Assembly (NCBI RefSeq): GCF_963662255.1 | Contig: NC_085068.1 | Span: 248,001-312,000 of the forward strand | Source: Cinclus cinclus | Lineage: Eukaryota > Chordata > Aves > Passeriformes > Cinclidae | Direction: 5' to 3' | DNA length: 64,000 nt | Part shown: in pieces, positions 51,001 through 62,885 of the stretch | Position numbering within the stretch: position 1 is the stretch's first letter | Layout: each line of letters begins with the position of its first letter | Translations under genes and position numbers: made by a program | The notes under the pieces: generated by a model | The model's input: the letters and a program-made list of their open reading frames with translations, nothing else | Database searches by the model: none | Told to the model about the DNA's origin: nothing

Positions 51001-54000
51001 TGGGTCACAATGGTTCCTTGCTTCTCTTAACCTCTGTGGTGTCACAAAGCATCCCATGCCCTTTTAGGCCACTTGATGTCACAATGAATCATTTGATTCT
51101 TGGCCTCCATGGTGGCGTAATTGTACGAGGTTTCTATTGGGCCCCATGCTTTCACAATACATCCCTGCCCCTTTTAGGACCATTGGTGTCACAAGTGATC
51201 AATAGATTGTTAGCCTGCATTGGGTCACAATGTTTCCTTGCTTCTCTTAACCTCTGTGGTGTCACAATGCATCCCATGCACTTTTAGGCCACTTGATGTC
51301 ACAATGAATTATTTGATTCTTGGCCTCCATGGTGTCATAATGGTTCCTTGATTCTATTGGGCCCCATGCTGTCACAATTGATCCCTGCCTCTTTTACGCC
51401 CCCTGGTGTCAAAAGCGATTCTTAGATTGTTAGGCAGCATTGGATCACAATGGATCCTTGCTTCTCTTAACCCCTGTGGTGTCACAATGCATCCCATGCC
51501 CTTTTAGGCCACTTGTTGTCACAATGAATCATTTGATTCTTGTCCTCCATGGTGGCATAATTGATCCTTGCTTCTATTGGTCCCCGTGCTGTAACAATCC
51601 ATCCCTGGCCCTTTTTATACCCCCTGGTGCCACAAGGGATCATTAGATTGTTAGCCTGCATTGGGTCACAATGGTTCCTTGCTTCTCTTAACCTCTGTGG
51701 TGTCACAATGCATTCCAAGCCCTTTTAGGCCACTTGGTCTTACAATGAATTATTTGATTCTTGGTCTTCATGGTGTCATAATGGTCCCTTGCTTCTATAG
51801 GTCCCCATGCTGTCAGAGTTCATCCGTGGTCCTTTTTCGCCCCCTGGTTTCAAAAGGGATTCTTAGATTGTTAGCCTGCATTGGGTCACAATGGTTCCTT
51901 GCTTCTCTTAACCCCTGTGGTGTCACAATGCATCCCATGCCCTTTTAGGCCACTTAATATCGCAATGAATCATTTGATTCTTGGCCTCCATGATGGCGTA
52001 ATTGTCCCAGGTTTTAATTGGGCCCCATGCTTTCACAATACATCCCTGCCCCTTTTAGGCCGATTGGTGTAAAAAGGGATCATTAGATTGTTAGCCTCCA
52101 TTGGGTCACAATGGATCCTTGCTTCTCTTAACCCCTGTGCTGTCACAATGCATCCCATGCCCTTTTAGGCCACTTGATGTCACAATGAATTATTTGATTC
52201 TTGGCCTCCATGGTGGCATAATAGATCCTTGCTTCTATTGGTCCCCGTGCTGTAACAATTCATTCCTGGCCCTTTTAGGCCCATTGGTGTCACAAGGGAT
52301 CATTAGATTGTTAGCCTGCATTGGGTCACAATGGTTCCTTGCTTCTCTTAACCCCTGTGGTGTCACAATGCATCCCATGCCCTTTTAGGCCACTTGATGT
52401 CACAATGAATCATTTGATTCTTGGCCTCCATGGTGGCATAATTGTACCAGGATTTACTTGGGCCCCATGCTTTCACAATTCATCCCTGCCCCTTTTAGGC
52501 CCATTGGTGTCACAAGGGATCATTAGATTGTTAGCCTGCATTGGGTCACAATGGTTCCTTGCTTCTCTTAACCTCTGTGGTGTCACAATGCATCCCATGG
52601 CCTTTTAGGCCACTTGATGTCACAATGAATCATTTGATTCTTGGCCTCCATGGTGGCATAATTGATCCATGTTTCTATTGGGCTCCATGCTGTCACAATT
52701 CATCCCTGGCCCTTTTACGCCCCCTGGTGACAAATGGGATCCTGGGATTATTAGCCTCCATTGGGTCACAATGGTTCCTTGCTTCTTTTAACCCCTGTGG
52801 TGTCTTAATGCATCCCATGCCCTTTTAGGCCACTTGATGTCACAATGAATCATTTGATTCTTGGCCTCCACGGTGGCATAATTGATCCTTGCTTCTATTG
52901 GTCCCCGTGCTGTAACAATCCATCCCTGGCCCTTTTTATACCCCCTGGTGACACAAGGGATCATTAGATTGTTAGCCTGCATTGGGTCACAATGGTTCCT
53001 TGCTTCTCTTAACCTCTGTGGTGTCACAATGCATTCCAAGCCCTTTTAGGCCACTTGGTCTTACAATGAACCATTTGATTCTTGGCCTTCATGGTGTCAT
53101 AATGGTTCCTTGCTTCTATAGGTCCCCATGCTGTCAGAGTTCATCCGTGGTCCTTTTGCGCCCCCTGGTGTCAAAAGGGATTCTTAGATTGTTAGCCTGC
53201 ATTGGGTCACAATGGATCCTTGCTTCTCTTAACCCCTGTGCTGTCACAATGCATCCCATGCCCTTTTAGGCCGCATGATGTCACAATGAATTATTTGATT
53301 CTTGGCCTCCATGGTGGCATAATAGATCCTTGGTTCTACTTGTCCCCGTGATGTAACAATTCATCGCTGCCATTTTAGGCCCATTGGTGTAACAAGGGAT
53401 CATTAGATTGTTAGCCTGCATTGGGTCACAATGGTTCCTTGCTACTCGTAACCTCTGTGGAGTCACAATGCATCCCATGCCCTTTTAGGCCACTTGATGT
53501 CACAATTAATCTTTTGATTCTTGGCCTCCACGATGGCATAATAGATCCTTGCTTCTATTGGTCCCCGTGCTGTAACAATCCATCCCTGGACCTTTATATA
53601 CCCCCTGGCGCCACAAGGGATCATTAGATTGTTAGCCTGCATTGGGTCACAATGATTCCTTGCTTCTCTTAACCTCTGTGGTGTCACAATGCATTCCAAG
53701 CCCTTTTAGGCCGCTTGGTCTTACAATGTATCATTTGATTCTTGGCCTTCATGGTGTCATAATGTTTCCTTGCTTCTATAGGTCCCCATGCTGTCAGAGT
53801 TCATCCGTGCTCCTTTTACGCCCCCTGGTGTCAAAAGGGATTCTTAGATTGTTAGCCTGCATTGGGTCACAATGGTTCCTTGCTTCTCTTAACCCCTGTG
53901 GTGTCACAATGCATCCCATGCCCTTTTAGGCCACTTGATGTCACAATGAATCATTTGATTCTTGGCCTCCATGGTGGCGTAATTGTACGAGGTTTCTATT

Positions 54001-54301
54001 GGGCCCCATGCTTTCACAATACATCCCTGCCCCTTTTAGGACCATTGGTGTCACAAGGGATCAATAGATTGTTAGCCTGCATTGGGTCACAATGTTTCCT
54101 TGCTTCTCTTAACCTCTGTGGTGTCACAATGCATCCCATGCCCTTTTAGGCCACTTGATGTCACAATGAATTATTTGATTCTTGGCCTCCATGGTGTCAT
54201 AATGGTTATTTGATTCTATTGGGCCCCATGCTGTCACAATTGATCCCTGCCTCTTTTACGCCCCCTGGTGTCAAAAGGGATTCTTAGATTGTTAGGCAGC
54301 A
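51000..54301 (+). repeat. Right-domain HOR segment (2,862-bp and 2,201-bp offsets)
   Basis: The stretch 51000-51560 matches 53862-54420 at 2,862 bp (13 monomers), including TTGTTGTCACAATG (51510 and 54372) and TTGTCCTCCATGG (51540 and 54402). From about 52321 the best offset becomes 2,201 bp (10 monomers): 52321, 52541 and 52982 pair with 54522, 54742 and 55183. One monomer at about 53366 has lost bases in the C/T run (CTGCCATTTTAGG). Confidence 0.65.
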
Positions 54302-55664
54302 TTGGATCACAATGGATCCTTGCTTCTCTTAACCCCTGTGGTGTCACAATGCATCCCATGCCCTTTTAGGCCACTTGTTGTCACAATGAATCATTTGATT
54401 CTTGTCCTCCATGGTGGCATAATAGATCCTTGCTTCTATTGGTCCCCGTGCTGTAACAATTCATTACTGGCCCTTTTAGGCCCATTGGTGTCACAAGGGA
54501 TCATTAGATTGTTAGCCTGCATTGGGTCACAATGGTTCCTTGCTTCTCTTAACCTCTGTGGTGTCACAATGCATCCCATGCCCTTTTAGGCCACTTGATG
54601 TCACAATGAATCATTTGATTCTTGGCCTCCATGGTGGCATAATTGTACCAGGATTTACTTGGGCCCCATGCTTTCACAATTCATCCCTGCCCCTTTTAGG
54701 CCCATTGGTGTTACAAGGGATCATTAGATTGTTAGCCTGCATTGGGTCACAATGGTTCCTTGCTTCTCTTAACCTCTGTGGTGTCACAATGCATCCCATG
54801 CCCTTTTAGGCCACTTGATGTCACAATGAATCATTTGATTCTTGACCTCCATGGTGTCATAATGGTTCCTTGTTTCTATTGGGCTCCATGCTGTCACAAT
54901 TCATCCCTGGCCCTTTTACGCCCCCTGGTGACAAATGGGATCCTGGGATTATTAGCCTCCATTGGGTCACAATGGATCCTTGCTTCTCTTAACCCCTGTG
55001 GTGTCACAATGCATCCCATGCCCTTTTAGGCCACTTGATGTCACAATGAATCATTTGATTCTTGGCCTCCACGGTGGCATAATAGATCCTTGCTTCTATT
55101 GGTCCCCGTGCTGTAACAATCCATCCCTGGCCCTTTTTATACCCCCTGGTGCCACAAGGGATCATTAGATTGTTAGCCTGCATTGGGTCACAATGGTTCC
55201 TTGCTTCTCTTAACCTCTGTGGTGTCACAATGCATTCCAAGCCCTTTTAGGCCACTTGGTCTTACAATGAACCATTTGATTCTTGGCCTTCATGGTGTCA
55301 TAATGGTTCCTTGCTTCTATAGGTCCCCATGCTGTCAGAGTTCATCCGTGGTCCTTTTGCGCCCCCTGGTGTCAAAAGGGATTCTTAGATTGTTAGCCTG
55401 CATTGGGTCACAATGGATCCTTGCTTTTCTTAACCCCTGTGCTGTCACAATGCATCCCATGCCCTTTTAGGCCACATGATGTCACAATGAATTATTTGAT
55501 TCTTGGCCTCCATGGTGGCATAATAGATCCTTGGTTCTACTTGTCCCCGTGATGTAACAATTCATCGCTGCCCCTTTTAGGCCCATTGGTGTAACAAGGG
55601 ATCATTAGATTGCTAGCCTACATTGGGTCACAATGGTTCCTTGCTTCTCGTAACCTCTGTGGTG

Positions 55665-58305
55665 TCACAATGAATCACATGCCCTTTTAGGCCACTTGAT
55701 GTCACAATTAATCTTTTGATTCTTGGCCTCCACGATGGCATAATAGATCCTTGCTTCTATTGGTCCCCGTGCTGTAACAATCCATCCCTGGCCCTTTATA
55801 TACCCCGTGGCGCCACAAGGGATCATTAGATTGTTAGCCTGCATTGGGTCACAATGATTCCTTGCTTCTCTTAACCTCTGTGGTGTCACAATGCATCCCA
55901 TGCCCTTTTAGGCCACTTGATGTCACAATGAATTATTTGATTCTTGGCCTCCATGGTGTCATAATGGTTCCTTGATTCTATTGGGCCCAATGCTGTCACA
56001 ATTCATCCCTGCCCCTTTTACGCCCCCTGGTGTCAAAAGGGATTCTTAGATTGTTAGGCAGCATTGGATCACAATAGTTCCTTGCTTCTCTTAACCCCTG
56101 TGGTGTCACAATGCATTCCAAGCCCTTTTAGGCCACTTGGTCTTACAATGAACCATTTGATTCTTGGCCTTCATGGTGTCATAATGGTTCCTTGCTTCTA
56201 TAGGTCCCCATGATGTCAGAGTTCATCCATGGTCCTTTTGCGCCCCCTGGTGTAAAAAGGGATTCTTAGATTGTTAGCCTGCATTGGGTCACAATGGTTC
56301 CTTGCTTCTTTTAACCCCTGTGGTGTCATAATGCATCCCATGCCCTTTTATGCCACTTTATGTCACAATGAATCATTTGATTCTTGGCCTCCATGGTGGC
56401 ATAATTGTACCAGGTTTTACTTGGGCCCCATGCTTTCACGATTCATCCCTGCCCCTTTTAGGCCCATTGGTGTCACAAGGGATCATTAGATTGTTAGCCT
56501 CCATTGGGTCACAATGGTTCCTTGCTTCTCTTAACTTCTGTGGTGTCACAATGCATCCCATGCCCTTTTAGGCCACTTGATGTCACAATGAATCATTTGA
56601 TTTTTGGCCTGCATGGTGGCATAATCGTACGAGGTTTCTATTGGGCCCCATGCTGTCACAATTCATCCCTGCCCCTTTTAGGCCCATAGGTGTAACAAGG
56701 GATCATTAGATTGTTAGCCTGCATTGGGTCACAATGGTTCCTTGCTTCTCTTAACCTCTGTGGTGTCACAATGCATCCCATGCCCTTTTAGGCCACTTGA
56801 TGTCACAATGAATTATTTGTTTCTTGGCCTCCATGGTGGCATAATGGTTCCTTGATTCTAATGGGCCCCATGCTGTCACAATTCATCCCTGCCCCTTTTA
56901 CCCCCCCGGTGTCAAAAGGGATTCTTAGATTGTTAGACAGCATTGGATCACAATGGTTCCTTGCTTCTCTTAACCCGTGTGGTGTCACAATGCATCCCAT
57001 GCCCTTTTAGGCCACTTGATGTCACAATGAATCATTTGATTCTTGGCCTCCACGGTGGCATAATAGATCCTTCCTTCTATTGGTCCCCGTGCTGTAACAA
57101 TTCATCCCTGGCCCTTTTAGGCCCATTGGTGTCACAAGGGATCATTAGATTGTTAGCCTGCATTGGGTCACAATGGTTCCTTGCTTCTCTTAACCTCTGT
57201 GGTGTCACAATGCATCCCATGCCCTTTTAGGCCACTTGATGTCACAATGAATCATTTGATTCTTGGCCTCCATGGTGGCATAATTGTACCAGGTTTTACT
57301 GGGGCCCCATGCTTTCACAAATCATCCCTGCCCCTTTTAGGCCCATTGGTGTCACAAGGGATCATTAGAGTGTTAGCCTGCATTGGGTCACAATGATTCC
57401 TTGCTTCTCTTAACCTCTGTGGTGTCACAATGCATCCCATGGCCTTTTAGGCCACTTGATGTCACAATGAATCATTTGATTCTTGGCCTCCATGGTGTCA
57501 TAATGGTTCCTTGTTTCTATTGGGCTCCATGCTGTCACAATTCATCCCTGGACCTTTTACGCCCCCTGGTGTCAAATGGGATCCTGGGATTATTACCCTC
57601 CATTGGGTCACAATGGATCCTTGCTTCTCTTAACCCCTGTGGTGTCACAATGCATCCCATGCCCTTTTAGGCCACTTGATGTCACAATGAATCATTTGAT
57701 TCTTGGCCTCCATGGTGGCATAATAGATCCTTGCTTCTATTGGTGCCCGTGCTGTAACAATCCATCCCTGGCCCTTTTTATACCCCCTGGTGCCACAAGG
57801 GATCATTAGAGTGTTAGCCTGCATTGGGTCACAATGGTTCCTTGCTTCTCTTAACCTCTGTGGTGTCACAAAGCATTCCAAGCCCTTTTAGGCCACTTGG
57901 ACTTACAATGAAACATTTGATTCTTGGCCTTCATGGTGTCATAATGGTTCCTTGCTTCTATAGGTCCCCATGCTGTCAGAGTTCATCCATGGTCCTTTTG
58001 CGCCCCCTGGTGTCAAAAGGGATTCTTAGATTGTTAGGCAGCATTGGATCACAATGGTTCCATGCTTCTCTTAACCCCTGTGGTGTCACAATGCATCCCA
58101 TGCCCTTTTAGGCCACTTGATGTCACAATGAATCATTTGATTCTTGGCCTCCATGGTGGCGTAATTGTACCAGGTTTTAATTGGGCCCCATGCTTTCACA
58201 ATACATCCCTGCCCCTTTTAGGCCCATTGGTGTCACAAGGGATCATTAGATTGTTAGCCTCCATTGGGTCACAATGGTTCCTTGCTTCTCTTAACCTCTG
58301 TGGTG
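55665..58305 (+). repeat. 12-mer HOR copy 1 (2,641 bp)
   Basis: Twelve monomers that match 58306-60946 at an offset of 2,641 bp over most of their length. Shared oddities include GGGCCCAATGCTGTC, CCCCATGATGTCAGAG, TTTACCCCCCCGGTGTC, and the TATGCCACTTTATGTCAC start. Similarity fades after about 58000, where copy 1 has GTTAGGCAGCATTGGATC and copy 2 has GTTAGCCTGCATTGGGTC. Confidence 0.72.
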
Positions 58306-61300
58306 TCACAATGCATCCCATGCCCTTTTAGGCCACTTGATGTCACAATGAATCTTTTGATTCTTGGCCTCCACGATGGCATAATAGATCCTTGCTTCTA
58401 TTGGTCCCCGTGCTGTAACAATCCATCCCTGGCCCTTTATATACCCCCTGGCGCCACAAGGGATCATTAGATTGTTAGCCTGCATTGGGTCACAATGATT
58501 CCTTGCTTCTCTTAACCTCTGTGGTGTCACAATGCATCCCATGCCCTTTTAGGCCACTTGATGTCACAATGAATTATTTGATTCTTGGCCTCCATGGTGT
58601 CATAATGGTTCCTTGATTCTATTGGGCCCAATGCTGTCACAATTCATCCCTGCCCCTTTTGCGCCCCCTGGTGTCAAAAGGGATTCTTAGATTGTTAGGC
58701 AGCATTGGATCACAATAGTTCCTTGCTTCTCTTAACCCCTGTGGTGTCACAATGCATTCCAAGCCCTTTTAGGCCACTTGGTCTTACAATGAACCATTTG
58801 ATTCTTGGCCTTCATGGTGTCATAATGGTTCCTTGCTTCTATAGGTCCCCATGATGTCAGAGTTCATCCATGGTCCTTTTGCGCCCCCTGGTGTCAAAAG
58901 GGATTCTTAGATTGTTAGCCTGCATTGGGTCACAATGGTTCCTTGATTCTTTTAACCCCTGTGGTGTCTTAATGCATCCCATGCCCTTTTATGCCACTTT
59001 ATGTCACAATGAATCATTTGATTCTTGGCCTCCATGGTGGCATAATTGTACCAGGTTTTACTTGGGCCCCATGCTTTCACAATTCATCCCTGCCCCTTTT
59101 AGGCCCATTGGTGTCACAAGGGATCATTAGATTGTTAGCCTCCATTGGGTCACAATGGTTCCTTGCTTCTCTTAACGTCTGTGGTGTCACAATGCATCCC
59201 ATGCCCTTTTAGGCCACTTGATGTCACAATGAATCATTTGATTCTTGGCCTGCATGGTGGCATAATCGTACGAGGTTTCTATTGGGCCCCATGCTGTCAC
59301 AATTCATCCCTGCCCCTTTTAGGCCCATAGGTGTCACAAGGGATCATTAGATTGTTAGCCTCCATTGGGTCACAATGGTTCCTTGCTTCTCTTAACCTCT
59401 GTGGTGTCACAATGCATCCCATGCCCTTTTAGGCCACTTGATGTCACAATGAATTATTTGTATCTTGGCCTCCATGGTGGCATAATGGTTCCTTGATACT
59501 AATGGGCCCCATGCTGTCACAATTCATCCCTGCCCCTTTTACCCCCCCGGTGTCAAAAGGGATTCTTAGATTGTTAGACAGCATTGGATCACAATGGATC
59601 CTTGTTTCTCTTAACCCGTGTGGTGTCACAATGCATCCCATGCCCTTTTAGGCCACTTGATGTCACAATGAATCATTTGATTCTTGGCCTCCACGGTGGC
59701 ATAATAGATCCTTCCTTCTATTGGTCCCCGTGCTGTAACAATTCATCCCTGGACCTTTTAGGCCCATTGGTGTCACAAGGGATCATTAGATTGTTAGCCT
59801 GCATTGGGTCACAATGGTTCCTTGCTTCTCTTAACCTCTGTGGTGTCACAATGCATCCCATGCCCTTTTAGGCCACTAGATGTCACAATGAATCATTTGA
59901 TTCTTGGCCTCCATGGTGGCATAATTGTACCAGGTTTTACTGGGGCCCCATGCTTTCACAATTCATCCCTGCCCCTTTTAGGCCCATTGGTGTCACAAGG
60001 GATCATTAGATTGTTAGCCTGCATTGGGTCACAATGGTTCCTTGCTTCTCTTAACCTCTGTGGTGTCACAATGCATCCCATGCCCTTTTAGGCCACTTGA
60101 TGTCACAATGAATCATTTGATTCTTGGCCTCCATGGTGTCATAATGGTTCCTTGTTTCTATTGGGCTCCATGCTGTCACAATTCATCCCTGGCCCTTTTA
60201 CGCCCCCTGGTGACAAATGGGATCCTGGGATTATTAGCCTCCATTGGGTCACAATGGATCCTTGCTTCTCTTAACCCCTGTGGTGTCACAATGCATCCCA
60301 TGCCCTTTTAGGCCACTTGATGTCACAATGAATCATTTGATTCTTGGCCTCCACGGTGGCATAATTGATCCTTGCTTCTATTGTTCCCCGTGCTGTAACA
60401 ATCCATCCCTGGCCCTTTTTATACCCCCTGGTGCCACAAGGGATCATTAGATTGTTAGCCTGCATTGGGTCACAATGGTTCCTTGCTTCTCTTAACCTCT
60501 GTGGTGTCACAAAGCATTCCAAGCCCTTTTAGGCCACTTGGTCTTACAATGAACCATTTGATTCTTGGCCTTCATGGTGTCATAATGGTTCCTTGCTTCT
60601 ATAGGTCCCCATGCTGTCAGAGTTCATCCGTGGTCCTTTTGCGCCCCCTGGTGTCAAAAGGGATTCTTAGATTGTTAGCCTGCATTGGGTCACAATGGAT
60701 CCTTGCTTTTCTTAACCCCTGTGCTGTCACAATGCATCCCATGCCCTTTTAGGCCACATGATGTCACAATGAATTATTTGATTCTTGGCCTCCATGGTGG
60801 CATAATAGATCCTTGGTTCTACTTGTCCCCGTGATGTAACAATTCATCGCTGCCCCTTTTAGGCCCATTGGTGTAACAAGGGATCATTAGATTGTTAGCC
60901 TGCATTGGGTCACAATGGTTCCTTGCTTCTCGTAACCTCTGTGGTGTCACAATGAATCCCATGCCCTTTTAGGCCACTTGATGTCACAATTAATCTTTTG
61001 ATTCTTGGCCTCCACGATGGCATAATAGATCCTTGCTTCTATTGGTCCCCGTGCTGTAACAATCCATCCCTGGCCCTTTATATACCCCGTGGCGCCACAA
61101 GGGATCATTAGATTGTTAGCCTGCATTGGGTCACAATGATTCCTTGCTTCTCTTAACCTCTGTGGTGTCACAATGCATTCCAAGCCCTTTTAGGCCACTT
61201 GGTCTTACAATGAACCATTTGATTCTTGGCCTTCATGGTGTCATAATGGTTCCTTGCTTCTATAGGTCCCCATGCTGTCAGAGTTCATCCGTGGTCCTTT

Positions 61301-61607
61301 TGCGCCCCCTGGTTTCAAAAGGGATTCTTAGATTGTTAGCCTGCATTGGGTCACAATGGATCCTTGCTTTTCTTAACCCCTGTGCTGTCACAATGCATCC
61401 CATGCCCTTTTAGGCCACATGATGTCACAATGAATTATTTGATTCTTGGCCTCCATTGTGGCATAATAGATCCTTGGTTCTACTTGTCCCCGTGATGTAA
61501 CAATTCATCGCTGCCCCTTTTAGGCCCATTGGTGTAACAAGGGATCATTAGATTGTTAGCCTGCATTGGGTCACAATGGTTCCTTGCTTCTCTTAACCTC
61601 TGTGGTG
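58306..61607 (+). repeat. 15-mer HOR, right domain (3,302-bp offset)
   Basis: Monomers at 58306, 58991 and 59444 pair with 61608, 62293 and 62746, all 3,302 bp apart. The longer period comes from the same 12-mer core as the previous unit plus an extra three-monomer block near 60465-61125. It is a visible example of an HOR lengthening by insertion of a whole 3-mer. Confidence 0.68.
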
Positions 61608-61786
61608 TCACAATGAATCCCATGCCCTTTTAGGCCACTTGATGTCACAATTAATCTTTTGATTCTTGGCCTCCACGATGGCATAATAGATCCTTGCTTC
61701 TATTGGTCCCCGTGCCGTAACAATCCATCCCTGGCCCTTTATATACCCCCTGGCGCCACAAGGGATCATTAGATTGTTAGCCTGCA
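60465..61786 (+). repeat. 3-mer tandem duplication (661-bp period)
   Basis: Three monomers (60465-61125) are repeated at 61126-61786, with CTTGCTTTTCTTAACCCC, TTGGTTCTACTTGTCCCC, CCCCGTGATGTAAC, TTAATCTTTTGATTC and CTTTATATACCCC in both. A single related set occurs at 55183-55843. Small differences (CCTCCATTGTGGC at 61450, CCGTGCCGTAAC at 61711) show that the copies are not perfect. Confidence 0.75.
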
Positions 61787-62885
61787 TTGGGTCACAATGA
61801 TTCCTTGCTTCTCTTAACCTCTGTGGTGTCACAATGCATCCCATGCCCTTTTAGGCCACTTGATGTCACAATGAATTATTTGATTCTTGGCCTCCATGGT
61901 GTCATAATTGTTCCTTGATTCTATTGGGCCCAATGCTGTCACAATTCATCCCTGCCCCTTTTACGCCCCATGGTGTCAAAAGGGATTCTTAGATTGTTAG
62001 GCAGCATTGGATCACAATAGTTCCTTGCTTCTCTTAACCCCTGTGGTGTCACAATGCATTCCAAGCCCTTTTAGGCCACTTGGTCTTACAATGAACCATT
62101 TGATTCTTGGCCTTCATGGTGTCATAGTGGTTCCTTGCTTCTATAGGTCCCCATGATGTCAGAGTTCATCCATGGTCCTTTTGCGCCCCCTGGTGTCAAA
62201 AGGGATTCTTAGATTGTTAGCCTGCATTGGGTCACAATGGTTCCTTGCTTCTTTTAACCCCTGTGGTGTCATAATGCATCCCATGCCCTTTTATGCCACT
62301 TCATTTCACAATGAATCATTTGATTCTTGGCCTCCATGGTGGCATAATTGTACCAGGTTTTACTTGGGCCCCATGCTTTCACAATTCATCCCTGCCCCTT
62401 TTAGGCCCATTGGTGTCACAAGGGATCATTAGATTGTTAGCCTCCATTGGGTCACAATGGTTCCTTGCTTCTCTCAACTTCTGTGGTGTCACAATGTATC
62501 CCATGCCCTTTTAGGCCACTTGATGTCACAATGAATCATTTGATTTTTGGTCTGCATGGTGGCATAATCATACGAGGTTTCTATTGGGCCCCATGCTGTC
62601 ACAATTCATCCCTGCCCCTTTTAGGCCCATAGGTGTAACAAGGGATCTTTAGATTGTTAGCCTGCATAGGGTCACAATGGTTCCTTGCTTCTCTTAACCT
62701 CTGTGGTGTCACAATGCATCCCATGCCCTTTTAGGCCACTTGATGTCACAATGAATTATTTGTTTCTTGGCCTCCATGGTGGCATAATGGTTCCTTGATT
62801 CTAATGGGCCCCATGCTGTCGCAATTCATCCCTGCCCCTTTTACCCCCCCGGTGTCAAAAGGGATTCTTAGATTGTTAGACAGCA

